Below, piece after piece: positions 48,871-57,394 of a stretch of 64,000 bases of DNA. The notes below the pieces were generated by a model that saw nothing but the letters and a program-made list of their open reading frames with translations, had not been told where the DNA came from and did not search any database. Source of the stretch: Methylobacterium amylolyticum (GTDB lineage: Bacteria > Pseudomonadota > Alphaproteobacteria > Rhizobiales > Beijerinckiaceae); NCBI RefSeq assembly GCF_030700245.1, contig NZ_JAUYZI010000017.1, forward strand, positions 1 through 64,000. The letters run 5' to 3'. Position 1 is the stretch's first letter. Each line of letters opens with the position of its first letter. The position numbers were made by a program, and so were the translations under genes.

Positions 48871-50817
48871 TCACGCCGCGGCGCGGCGCGCGGCGCCGTA
48901 GAGGGCGGCGGCCAGCCCCGCGAACAGCACCAGGCCGCCGATCAGCGCGGGCCCCCGGACGCCGTCGCCCGCCAGCGCGAGCGGCGCGTCGGAGCCGGTG
49001 AGGTAGACGATCACCGCGAAGGCGACGCCCCACAGGCTCTCGCCGACGATCAGGCCGGTGGCGGTGAGCGTGCCCATCCGCAGGGCCCGCTCGGGATCGG
49101 CCCGGCGGCGGGCCCAGCGGGCGTAGAGCGTGCCGACCAGCGCGCCGGCCACCACCGGCAGCACCGCCTTCATCGGAAGGTAGATCCCGAGCGCGACGCC
49201 GAGCGGCGGCAGGCGCAGCCGCCCGAGCCGGCCGAGGGTCTCGTCCAGCGCGATCAGCGCGAGCGCCGCCCCCGCCCCCCAGCCCAGCATCCGCCAGTTG
49301 GCCTCCCCCGAGACGACGCCCCGGGCGAGCGCCGAGATCAGCCCCGCCTGCGGCGCGGCGAGCGCGTTCGGGCCCGCCCCGGGGGCGCCGACGAAGCCGA
49401 GCCCGCTGCCCAGCACGTCGAGCACCGGTGGCACGATGGCCGAGCCGAACAGCACGCCGATCACCAGCGCCGCCTGCTGCTTCCACGGGGTCGCGCCGAC
49501 GAGCTGCCCGGTCTTGAGGTCCTGCATGTTGTCGTTGGCGATGGTGGCGACGCCGAACACGATCCCGGTCACGATCAGCGCGTAGGCCACCAGCGCCTGG
49601 GCGGTGCCCGCCTCCACCCCGCGGCCGAACAGGCCGACGAGCAGCGCCGCGCTCGCCAGCACCGACAGGATGCCGATGCCCGACACCGGCGAGTTGGACG
49701 AGCCGATCAGCCCGGCCATGTAGCCGGTCACCGCCGCCACGATCAGCCCGATCACCAGCACGAACAGCAGCGCGCCGATCACGAGCGCGACGCCGTGGCG
49801 CTCCAGCCCGGTGCCGGCGATCACGCTCCACAGCAGCCACGCGATCGGCGCGAGCATCGCGAGGGAGACGCCGACCACCGCGCCGAGCGGCAGGTCGCGC
49901 TCCTCCACCGCCAGCGCCGCGCCGGCCCGGCGCGCCCGCCCCGCCGCGAGCGCCGAGCGGATCCCGCCGAGCACGGGCCCCGCGATCCGCCCCAGCGTCC
50001 ACAGGGCCGCGACGCCGATCACCCCGGCGCCGAAGAAGCGCACGTCGCCCGAGAACACCGCCCCGGCCCAGGCCTCGGCGCCGAGCTCCGGCCGGGGCTG
50101 CGCCGCGGAGAGCAGCGGCACCAGCCCGGCCCACGCGATCGCGAGCCCGAGCGCCATCGCCGCCCCGACCGAGGGGCCGACGAGGTGGCCGACGCCGAGC
50201 AGCGCGAAGGACAGGTTGCCGGAGATCCCCGTGGCGCCCCCGCCGACCCGGAACCAGAGCGCGGCGCTGTCGAGCACGATCCGGGTCTGCGCCAGCGCCG
50301 CGAAGCCGGCCGAGGCGAGGCCGTTCCACACGAGGATGCGCAGGCCCCGCGCGCTGTCCGCCTCGCCCGCCCGGCTGCCCGAGCCGAGCGCCAGCACCTC
50401 CGCCGCGGCGTGGCCCTCGGGATAGGGCAGGTCCGTGTCCACCACGAGGGCGCGGCGCAGGGGCACCGAGAACATCACGCCCAGGATCCCGCCGGTGGCG
50501 GTGATCCCGGCGGTGGTGAGCCACGGGAAGCCGTGCCACCAGCCGATCATCACCAGCCCCGGCAGCACGAAGATGATGGCGGCCAGCGTGCCCGCGGCGG
50601 AGGCGATCGTCTGGACGATGTTGTTCTCCAGCACCGTGGCACCGGGCAGGCGGCGCAGCACCGCCATGGAGATCACCGCGGCCGGGATCGAGGTCGCGAA
50701 GGTGAGGCCGACCTTGAGGCCGAGATAGACGTTGGCGGCGGTGAACAGCAGCGTGATCGCGCCGCCGAGCGCGACGGCGCGCAGCGTCAGCTCGGCGGGT
50801 CCGGGGGCGCTGGGCAT
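48871..50817 (-). CDS. OPT-family oligopeptide/metal transporter
   Basis: A 648-residue inner-membrane protein with about sixteen hydrophobic segments, of the bacterial OPT (oligopeptide transporter/YSL-like) family. Signature pieces are LGLKVGLTFATSIPAAVISMAVLRR, LENNIVQTIASAAGTLAA and DLPYPEGHAAAEVLALG near the N-terminus, and GLIGSSNSPVSGIGIL in the middle. Family members carry peptides or metal-chelator complexes with protons. The bacterial OPT length is 620-680, so the gene is complete. It stands alone; its promoter must lie in the 260-bp space shared with the adhesin gene. Confidence 0.9.
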   Translation of the reverse strand: MPSAPGPAELTLRAVALGGAITLLFTAANVYLGLKVGLTFATSIPAAVISMAVLRRLPGATVLENNIVQTIASAAGTLAAIIFVLPGLVMIGWWHGFPWLTTAGITATGGILGVMFSVPLRRALVVDTDLPYPEGHAAAEVLALGSGSRAGEADSARGLRILVWNGLASAGFAALAQTRIVLDSAALWFRVGGGATGISGNLSFALLGVGHLVGPSVGAAMALGLAIAWAGLVPLLSAAQPRPELGAEAWAGAVFSGDVRFFGAGVIGVAALWTLGRIAGPVLGGIRSALAAGRARRAGAALAVEERDLPLGAVVGVSLAMLAPIAWLLWSVIAGTGLERHGVALVIGALLFVLVIGLIVAAVTGYMAGLIGSSNSPVSGIGILSVLASAALLVGLFGRGVEAGTAQALVAYALIVTGIVFGVATIANDNMQDLKTGQLVGATPWKQQAALVIGVLFGSAIVPPVLDVLGSGLGFVGAPGAGPNALAAPQAGLISALARGVVSGEANWRMLGWGAGAALALIALDETLGRLGRLRLPPLGVALGIYLPMKAVLPVVAGALVGTLYARWARRRADPERALRMGTLTATGLIVGESLWGVAFAVIVYLTGSDAPLALAGDGVRGPALIGGLVLFAGLAAALYGAARRAAA

Positions 50818-51080
50818 GCGTGTCGCGCTCGGGCGGGAGGGCGGGGATCGGCCGGGGCCGGTCCGGCCCTAACGCGCCGGGGCGCCGACCGCCAGCGCCG
50901 CGCGCGCCCTCCCGCGCGGCGCCCGGGCTCCGGGCGCTCGCCCCGTTCCGTGCGGGGCGGGATGCCGGTCCGGGCGCCGGGGCCGCCACGACGCGTCCGT
51001 CCAACACCCCCCGCCCGACACCGCCCGTTAACCTTAACAGATCTACTCAATCACGGGTGGCACTTCGAACGGGTCCGTGC

Positions 51081-53789
51081 ATGTCCGGCGTGAACAGGCG
51101 ATCCCGCGACGGACGCATCCGGCGCCTCCTGACGGCGGGCATCTCGACGACGGTCGTCCTGGCCCATCTCGGGCCGCAGGCGGTCCGGGCGCAGGTCGCG
51201 CCGGTGGTCGTGACGGCGCCGACCCCGGTCACCCCGGGCGCGAGCCAGACGACGGACACCGCCCGGGCGACCTGCGCGCAGCAGCTCGAGAACCACGCGA
51301 TCAACACGGCGCGCACCGGCGTGAACGGACAGATCACCGGCCTCGCGGCCTCGGGGACCGCGCTGGGCGCCCAGGGCCTGTCCCTGGTCGCGGCCGGCAC
51401 CGCGCTGAAGAACGGACAAACCGGCACGGCCGGGGACGACCTCATCGTCGCGGGCGGCACCGCGGCCGCCAACGCCCTCGGCATCGTCGCGCAGAGCGCC
51501 GGGCTCGGCAACGCCCTCACCGCGCTCGACATCCGGGCGCGGCAGGCGGCCCTGCCCTCGTGCGAGCAGACCTTCACCGGCACCGTCACGGTCCAGGCCG
51601 GGGGCGCCGACATCACCGGGAACTCGGTGTTCCGCGACAACCTCGGCGTGACCCAGAACCTGAGCGTCCTCGGCACCACCCGCACGACCGGCCTCGACGT
51701 CGTCGACCCGGCCCGGATCGCCAACGTCACGGTCGGCGGGACGGACCTCGGCATCTCGCTCGGCGGCGGCGTCCTCTCGGGCGCCGGCGCCGTCCTCAAG
51801 GCCACGACCGGCGACGTGAACGCGGTCGCCATCGGCAACGGCGCGGTGGCGACGACCGGCACCTCGACCGCGATGGGCACCGCGGCCGCCGCGACCCAGG
51901 CGGGCGCCAGCGCGTTCGGCGCGAACGCCGCGGCCAATGCGGTGAACGCCACGGCGCTCGGCGCCGCCTCCGCCGCCTCGGGGATCAACGCCAGCGCCGT
52001 CGGGCAGAGCGCGGTGGCCTCCGGCGCCAACGCGAGCGCGCTCGGGCAGGCCGCGTCCGCGACCGGCCCGAACAGCACCGCCCTCGGGCAGCTCTCGGTG
52101 GCCTCGGCCGCCAACGCCAGCGCCGTGGGGCAGGCCGCCGCGGCCACCGGCGTCAACAGCAGCGCGCTGGGGCAGCTCTCGGTCGCGTCGGGGATCAACG
52201 CGAGCGCGGTCGGTCAGGCGGCCACCGCCTCCGGGGCGAATGCCAGCGCGCTGGGGCAGCTCTCGGTCGCGTCCGGACCCAACGCGAGCGCGGTCGGCCA
52301 GGGGGCCACCGCCACCGCCGCCAACACCCTCGCGCTCGGGCAGGCGGCCACCGCCTCCGGCGTGAACGCCAGCGCCCTGGGGCAACTCGCCGTCGCCTCG
52401 GGGACCAACGCGAGCGCGCTGGGCCAGAACGCCCTCGCCTCCGGGGCGAACGCGAGCGCGCTGGGCCAGGGCGCGCTGGCCTCCGCGTCCAGCGCGACCG
52501 CCCTCGGGCAGGGTGCGGCCGCCACCGGCACGAACGGCAGCGCGCTCGGCCAGGGCGCGCTCGCCTCCGGCGCCAACGCGACCGCCGCCGGCCAGGGCGC
52601 GGCGGCGAGCGGGACCAACGGCACGGCGCTCGGGCAGGCCGCCCGCGCGTCCGGCGCCAACGCGACCGCCACCGGCACCGCCGCCCAGGCCGCCGGCGAC
52701 GCGAGCAGCGCGTTCGGACAATCCGCCGTGGCCGCGGGCGCCTATTCGAGCGCGCTCGGCGCGCAGGCCGAGGCGGTCGCGCTGTTCGCCACCGCCACCG
52801 GCGCGCAGGCCCGGGCGGTCAGCGTCGCCGCCACCGCCGGCGGGCAGGCCGCCGCCGCGGCCGGCGCCTACAGCAGCGCCTACGGCCAGAGCGCCTACGC
52901 CGCCGGCCGGAACAGCACGGCGCTCGGCCAGAACGCGGCGGCGCTCGCCGACGACGCCACGGCGCTCGGCCAGGGGGCGCGGGCCCTGTCGGTGGCCGCG
53001 ACCGCGGGCGGCCGGGGGGCCACGGCGACGGGGACGGCGTCGAGCGCCTACGGCACGGAGGCCCTGGCCGGCGGCCCCGGGGCGACGGTGGTCGGCGCGC
53101 GGGCGACGGGCTACGGCTTCGACACGGCGATCGGCTACAACGCCACCGCGACGGCCGACTACGCGGTGGCGGTCGGCGTCGGGACGACGGTCTCGGCACC
53201 CCTTGGCGCGGCGATCGGCGCGGGGGCGAGCGTGCTGGCCGCCGAGGGCGTGGCGCTCGGCGCGAGCAGCCGCGCCGTCGCGCCCGGCTCGGTGGCGCTG
53301 GGCGCCAATTCCGTCGCGGGCGCCGCCAACGGCGGCTGGGCCGGCTTCGTGATCGGCCGCACCGCCATGACCAACACCGCCGAGGCGAGCGCCGTGGTGT
53401 CGGTCGGCGGCGGCCCGGGCAGCGCCACCCCCTACCGCCAGATCACCAACGTCGCCGACGGCGCGGTCACCCCCACCTCGACGGATGCCGTCAACGGCTC
53501 GCAGCTCTTCAAGACCGTGGCCGCCCTGAACGGGCAGATCCTCACGGCGCAGCGCGAGGCGCGCCGCGGGATCGCCGCCGCGGCGGCCACGGCGCCGACC
53601 CTGATGCCGTCCGCTCCGGGCAAGACGACGCTGACCGCCAAGGCCTCGGCCTACAAGGGCGAGTACGGCGCCGGCTTCACCATGGCCCACCGGCTCGACA
53701 CCAACATGCCGACGATGATCTTCGGCAGCTACTCGAACGGCGGGGGCATCGACCACGTCGTGTCCGGCGGCGCCGGGATCGAGTTCTGA
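51081..53789 (+). CDS. YadA-type trimeric autotransporter adhesin
   Basis: A 902-residue outer-membrane adhesin (type Vc secretion). Layout: signal peptide (residues 1-38), a non-repetitive N-terminal part with paired cysteines (ATCAQQ and PSCEQT), a YadA-like head from about residue 247 to 740 built of 14-residue units with the N-x-S-x-x-x-G-Q pattern, a short neck with the HIM motif (ITNVADGAV...TDAVNGSQL), and a YadA anchor (YKGEYGAGF...MIFGSYSNGGGIDHVVSGGAGIEF). The long coiled-coil stalk of most YadA relatives is nearly absent. The ATG at 51081 follows an AT-rich promoter-like stretch (51030-51060). A Pro-rich membrane protein gene follows 89 bp later. Confidence 0.9.
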   Translation: MSGVNRRSRDGRIRRLLTAGISTTVVLAHLGPQAVRAQVAPVVVTAPTPVTPGASQTTDTARATCAQQLENHAINTARTGVNGQITGLAASGTALGAQGLSLVAAGTALKNGQTGTAGDDLIVAGGTAAANALGIVAQSAGLGNALTALDIRARQAALPSCEQTFTGTVTVQAGGADITGNSVFRDNLGVTQNLSVLGTTRTTGLDVVDPARIANVTVGGTDLGISLGGGVLSGAGAVLKATTGDVNAVAIGNGAVATTGTSTAMGTAAAATQAGASAFGANAAANAVNATALGAASAASGINASAVGQSAVASGANASALGQAASATGPNSTALGQLSVASAANASAVGQAAAATGVNSSALGQLSVASGINASAVGQAATASGANASALGQLSVASGPNASAVGQGATATAANTLALGQAATASGVNASALGQLAVASGTNASALGQNALASGANASALGQGALASASSATALGQGAAATGTNGSALGQGALASGANATAAGQGAAASGTNGTALGQAARASGANATATGTAAQAAGDASSAFGQSAVAAGAYSSALGAQAEAVALFATATGAQARAVSVAATAGGQAAAAAGAYSSAYGQSAYAAGRNSTALGQNAAALADDATALGQGARALSVAATAGGRGATATGTASSAYGTEALAGGPGATVVGARATGYGFDTAIGYNATATADYAVAVGVGTTVSAPLGAAIGAGASVLAAEGVALGASSRAVAPGSVALGANSVAGAANGGWAGFVIGRTAMTNTAEASAVVSVGGGPGSATPYRQITNVADGAVTPTSTDAVNGSQLFKTVAALNGQILTAQREARRGIAAAAATAPTLMPSAPGKTTLTAKASAYKGEYGAGFTMAHRLDTNMPTMIFGSYSNGGGIDHVVSGGAGIEF
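51960..52700. repeat. 42-bp tandem repeats in the adhesin head
   Basis: About 17 imperfect 42-bp units encode 14-residue turns of the YadA-type left-handed beta-roll (variants of AS-G-x-NASALGQ-x-A). The identical GGGCAGCTCTCGGT segment recurs at 52087, 52171 and 52255, exactly two units (84 bp) apart, showing recent expansion by duplication of paired units. Confidence 0.8.
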
Positions 53790-53878
53790 CGCACCACCCC
53801 GCCTGTCCAGGCGGCCGACGCCCGGTTCCGGGCCCGGGAGGCCCGGCGGTGGCGCCGGCTCCATCGGAGGATCGAACG

Positions 53879-54718
53879 ATGCACGACTCCCGTCCCGGCC
53901 GGGGCCCGATGCCCGCTCCGGGAACCCTCGCCGGGCTGATCGGGTACGGCGTGCTCGCCAGCCTCGTCGGCGGTCTCGTCGGGGGCTTCGCGCCCTGGCA
54001 GTCCCTGCCGGCGCGCGCCGTGACGGGTTCGGCCGCCCAGATCCCGGCCATCCAGATCCCTGCCGCCCAGACGCCTGCCGCCCACTCCCCGGCCACCGAG
54101 GTCTCGGTCGCCCAGATCCCGGCCGTCCAAGCCCCTGTCGTCCAAGTGCCAGCCGTCCAAGCTCCTGCCCTGCAAGTCCCGGCGCCAGCCGTCGCGGCGG
54201 TGCCCGTCGCGGCGGAGCGCGCCGAGGCCGTGCGCCCGGCGGTCCCGCCGGCGCCCCGGGCCCCGACGGCCGAGGCCGGCGCCGCCGTGAACGCCTTCGA
54301 GCCCGTCATCCACGCGCGCAAGGCGGGGATCGGGACCTGCATGGGCAGCGTCGTCGCCCAGTCGCGGCGGGTGATCGACGCCCAGCACGCCGCCCTCTCG
54401 ATCTGGAACACGCGGGAGCCGGATCGCGGCACCTTCCAGTCCATCCTGGCGCTGCGCTACGAGAACGCGCTCGCGCCGAACGGGGCGGCGATCCTCACCG
54501 CCGCGCCGGACGGGGCGAGCCGGTGCGGCGGCACCGTCGTCCAGGTCTACCCGACGGCCCGCTCCTGCGGCGCGATCCAGGCCGAGCTGGTCAAGTCCGG
54601 CACCACGGCCGCCGCCCTTCTGGACCTGCCGCTGCTCGCCGCCGCCGACGGCACGCGGGAATTGCTGCTGCCGACCGCGGGCGGCGGCTGCGTGATCGTC
54701 GCCACCAGCCTGGAGTGA
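53879..54718 (+). CDS. Membrane-anchored, proline-rich envelope protein next to the adhesin
   Basis: A 279-residue protein: an N-terminal membrane segment with a GG-rich helix (LAGLIGYGVLASLVGGLVGGF, residues about 18-38), a Pro-rich rod of repeated A-x-Q-x-P-A units (about residues 52-105), and a C-terminal globular domain with three or four cysteines (GTCMGSVVAQSRRVIDAQHAALSIW, ASRCGGTVVQVYPTARSCGA, GGGCVIVAT). GGAGG lies eight bases before the ATG at 53879. No known family. It is on the same strand as the adhesin, 89 bp after it, so an envelope or assembly role for the adhesin is plausible. Confidence 0.75.
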   Translation: MHDSRPGRGPMPAPGTLAGLIGYGVLASLVGGLVGGFAPWQSLPARAVTGSAAQIPAIQIPAAQTPAAHSPATEVSVAQIPAVQAPVVQVPAVQAPALQVPAPAVAAVPVAAERAEAVRPAVPPAPRAPTAEAGAAVNAFEPVIHARKAGIGTCMGSVVAQSRRVIDAQHAALSIWNTREPDRGTFQSILALRYENALAPNGAAILTAAPDGASRCGGTVVQVYPTARSCGAIQAELVKSGTTAAALLDLPLLAAADGTRELLLPTAGGGCVIVATSLE

Positions 54719-54875
54719 GGCCGATCTGGCGCGAGGCCGGCTCGACAGCGAGGCCGGGGCACCCCGCGCCCGTCGATCGGCTGAAGGGCGCCCTCAGCAC
54801 CGGTTCAGCGCGCCGGCCGCATCCTCCCCGCATCGGTCCGGCGCAGCGGGCCGCGGGACCTGAGGAGATCGTGTC

Positions 54876-55184
54876 ATGGTGCGCATCACGGTGTTCGGCG
54901 CGGCCGCGGTGATCGCGGCGGGATTTGCGGCCACGGCGGCGAGCGCCGCCCCGTTCGGCCCCGGCCCGGCCCCGGCGGGCGCCCGCGTCGAGCGCGTCGC
55001 GGGCGGCTGCGGCCCCGGCTTCCACCCCAATCCCTGGGGCCATTGCCGGCCGAACGCGCGGGGCTGGGGCTACGGCTGGGGCGGCCCGCGCGGTCCATAC
55101 GGCGGGCGGCCCGATCACGGCTACGGCCCCGAGCGGGGCCCCGGCGGCTACGACGGCCCGCGCCGGTTCCACGGCGGGTACTGA
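54876..55184 (+). CDS. GCG_CRPN-type small secreted protein
   Basis: A 102-residue exported protein: signal peptide (residues 1-24, ending ASA), then a GCGPGFHPNPWGHCRPN motif, which is the hallmark of the GCG_CRPN group, and a tail rich in Gly, Tyr, Pro and Arg (WGYGWGGPRGPYGG...). Two cysteines in the motif can form one disulfide. These proteins are frequent in Hyphomicrobiales; role unknown, perhaps envelope or metal binding. TGAGGAGA gives a good ribosome site. Confidence 0.85.
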   Translation: MVRITVFGAAAVIAAGFAATAASAAPFGPGPAPAGARVERVAGGCGPGFHPNPWGHCRPNARGWGYGWGGPRGPYGGRPDHGYGPERGPGGYDGPRRFHGGY

Positions 55185-55256
55185 GTCCCGCGGCGGCGAT
55201 CCCGCACGCGCCGGACGCCGCCGCGGCGCGGGGCCGGGGCGGCGTCTCGGATGGGA

Positions 55257-55282
55257 AAGCGGCCCGGTTCCCGCCGGGCCGC
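55257..55282 (-). terminator. Intrinsic terminator of the leftward small-protein pair
   Basis: On the minus strand, GCGGCCCGG-CGGGAA-CCGGGCCGC is followed by TTTCCC, two bases after the stop of the 55285-55383 gene. The U-run is short, so termination may be partial. Confidence 0.6.
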
Positions 55283-55284
55283 CG

Positions 55285-55383
55285 CTACGGCCCCAGCAGC
55301 ACGCCGGCCGAGCCGACCGCCGCGACCGCGACCCCGACCGCCAGGGCGGCGATCATCGCGTAGGAGAGGCTTTTCAGCTTCAC
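55285..55383 (-). CDS. Small membrane peptide
   Basis: A 32-residue peptide (GTG start; MKLKSLSYAMIAALAVGVAV and on) with two lysines and then a single hydrophobic helix. GAGGCG lies eight bases upstream, and the gene begins ten bases after the stop of the 55394-55660 gene, so both form an operon ending in a hairpin terminator. Too short for family assignment. Confidence 0.5.
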   Translation of the reverse strand: MKLKSLSYAMIAALAVGVAVAAVGSAGVLLGP

Positions 55384-55393
55384 GGTGCTCGCC

Positions 55394-55660
55394 TCAGCAG
55401 CGGTTGCCGCCGGCGGTCTGGCCGTACTGCTTGACCGGGAAGTTCTGCTGGCGGGCGTTGCCCTCGGCGGCCGAGCTCATCGGGCAGGTCGCCGGGTTGC
55501 GGTCGGACAGCCCGCCGAACGGAGCACCGAACGAGCCGGTGGTCTCGACGTCGTAGGGGCCGTAGCCCGTCCAGGCGGGACCGGTGAAGGCCATGGCGGA
55601 CGAGATCGGGGCGACACCGAGGACGAGGGCGGTGACGACGGCGGCGATACGGGTCTTCAT
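55394..55660 (-). CDS. Small secreted protein, unknown function
   Basis: An 88-residue exported protein. Signal peptide (MKTRIAAVVTALVLGVAPISSAMA), then a short mature part (TGPAWTGYGPYDVETTGSFGAPFGGLSDRNPATCPMSSAAEGN...GNRC) with two cysteines. I recall close relatives in several methylobacteria. GAGGA precedes ATG 55660. It begins a two-gene operon with the 32-residue membrane peptide. Confidence 0.78.
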   Translation of the reverse strand: MKTRIAAVVTALVLGVAPISSAMAFTGPAWTGYGPYDVETTGSFGAPFGGLSDRNPATCPMSSAAEGNARQQNFPVKQYGQTAGGNRC

Positions 55661-55900
55661 GGTCTGGTCCTCACTCCTTCGCAGTACAGTCCGGGTCGTT
55701 CGGCCTGTCTCCTCTTGCGTGACCTTAATATGGGCGCTCATGTCCGGCCGTGACGTGATGCTCCGCACGCGGCAGGCGGGATTAAAGCGGGCGGCGGAGT
55801 CGGCGCGCGGCCGGCGGGCGCGGCGCCGCCTGAAAAGCGTTGAGGCCGCGCCCCGTCCGGGCTACGGACCGTGTCTCAGGGGACAGGCGCAGCCGCACGG

Positions 55901-56110
55901 ATGACCGATGACGTATCTGCCCTGCTCCTCGCGCTGGCGACCGAGAACGCCGAACTGCGCGAGCAGCTCGCCTCCGCCCAGGACATGCTGATGGAGACGG
56001 CGATCGACGCGGGGCACCTGCACGCCCGGATCGGGGCGCTGGAGGCCGAGCGCGACGCGTGGAAGGTCGAGGCCGAGCGGCTGGCGGGGCCGGCGTCCCG
56101 GATCGCCTGA
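55901..56110 (+). CDS. Small coiled-coil protein
   Basis: A 69-residue soluble protein composed of one long amphipathic helix (LLALATENAELREQLASAQDMLMETAIDAGHLHARIGALEAERDAWKVEAERL). The heptad pattern suggests a dimeric coiled coil. No domain or partner identified; neighbouring small genes at 56157 and 56565 are on the other strand. Confidence 0.6.
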   Translation: MTDDVSALLLALATENAELREQLASAQDMLMETAIDAGHLHARIGALEAERDAWKVEAERLAGPASRIA

Positions 56111-56156
56111 CAGGTCTTCCCGATCGGAGCGGGGCGCGTACCGGCCGGCCCGCGCG

Positions 56157-56348
56157 TCAGCGGAGCCGCTCCAGTCCGGACGGCGGGGCGGGGAGATGGT
56201 GGCGCGACGACCAGACGATGCCGCGCACGGCGCTGGTCAGGACCGCCACGCCGGGATGGCCGCCGAGGAAGCGCGCGGTCAGCTCGGTCGCGTGCGCGAC
56301 GGCCGCCTTGACCGAGGGCGCGTCGAACCGGTCGAGGCTCGTATCCAT
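56157..56348 (-). CDS. Small hypothetical protein
   Basis: A 63-residue protein (MDTSLDRFDAPSVKAAVAHATELTARFLGGHPGVAVLTSAVRGIVW) with an amphipathic helix. A GAGGGGG run lies close to ATG 56348; a longer start at 56393 adds 15 residues with many arginines. No family recognised. Confidence 0.5.
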   Translation of the reverse strand: MDTSLDRFDAPSVKAAVAHATELTARFLGGHPGVAVLTSAVRGIVWSSRHHLPAPPSGLERLR

Positions 56349-56564
56349 GCCCCCTCGCGGCCGGCGCCGGGCGATCCGCAGGGTGTAGTCCATCGTGTCG
56401 GGCCGGGGCCGGAGTAGAACGCGCGCTCTTTGCGGGGAACAGGTCCGCAGCGCCATGCGGCATGACTGCCGACGCCTCGGTTTCGCGTTGGAAAGATCCT
56501 GGGGATGTTCAGGGGACGGCCCGAACGGCGCGCCGGTATCCCGGAACGACGCTGGCCCGGCCCG

Positions 56565-56765
56565 TCAGGCCGCGGGCCGCCCGGCGCGCTCCCGCTCCGC
56601 CTCCTCCGCCGTCACCGCCTCGACGGCGGCGATGGCGTTCTCCAGTTCGGCGATCTGGCGGATGGTGCTGTGGGCCGGCAGGGCGTCGACCCGGGCGGCT
56701 TCGAGGATGAGGTCGCGCTGGCGCGCCTTGAGACGGTTCAGGAGGATGTCGAGGGTGTCGGTCAT
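56565..56765 (-). CDS. Small helical hypothetical protein
   Basis: A 66-residue protein of two helices (TDTLDILLNRLKARQRDLILEAARVDALPAHSTIRQIAELENAIAAVEAVTAEEAERERA) with a helix-turn around LPAHS. It may pair as a helical hairpin. Composition and codon bias support coding; function unknown. Confidence 0.55.
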   Translation of the reverse strand: MTDTLDILLNRLKARQRDLILEAARVDALPAHSTIRQIAELENAIAAVEAVTAEEAERERAGRPAA

Positions 56766-57394
56766 GGCGCGTCTGTAGTCGCGGGCGGGCACGCCCGGCA
56801 ACCGACCGGCGCCGCGCCGCCCCGGCCGCCGCTGTCGCAGGTCGTCCTCGGGCGGGGCGCGGAAACCGGGCGCGCGGCAGGCCGGTCGATCGTCCCCGGC
56901 CTCGAGCCCGGGCTCGGCCAAGACCGGAGCGTCTTCCGGCCGCCGCGACCGAGTGTTGTCGGATGCGCACGCCCGAAGAGTTCCGCATTGATCAGCGGCG
57001 GCCGGCGCTTCTTTCGTGTCGAAAACCTGCCTAGGATGGCAGGGGCAGATTCGGCGCAGTCGCCCGGCGGGTCGGCGGCGTCGGTGCTGATCTCGCGGTC
57101 TCGGGTCATTCTCTGCCCTGGAGGCGAGACTTGATCCTTCGTCAGGGGGGCACGGCTTGGTCTTGGGGGGCGACTTGATGAGGCCGGTGCTCGCGCGTCC
57201 CCTGATCGCGCGTCCCCGCGCCGTGACGCTCTCCGCCGGGACTCGCCGCATCGTCGTCTCGTCCGATGCCGGCCGCCGCGCCGCCCCGCCGCCGGTCGGC
57301 GATCCGGGCGCGGCCAGGCCCGCGCCCGCCTGAGCGGGCCGCCGGACCCGCCGCTCCTTCCGCCCGTGCGCCTCCTTCCAGCTCAGGCCCGTCC
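56766..57394. other. Spacer upstream of the RND efflux operon
   Basis: About 630 bases. A leftward frame (56762-57109, beginning MTRDREISTDAADPPGD) has a modest ribosome site but quickly becomes arginine-rich, and I do not call it. The efflux promoter should lie in 57100-57394. Confidence 0.4.

Noticed and set aside
48334..51093. A 919-residue rightward open frame
   Set aside because: Antisense to the OPT transporter and made of charged low-complexity sequence; it reflects high GC, not coding.
51960..52700. Possible CRISPR array because of regular repeats
   Set aside because: The 42-bp periodicity is in frame and encodes 14-residue YadA head units; units are imperfect and there are no unique spacers or cas genes.
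51051..53864. A 937-residue leftward open frame
   Set aside because: Antisense of the repetitive adhesin head, consisting of glycine/arginine/alanine repeats without a start site.
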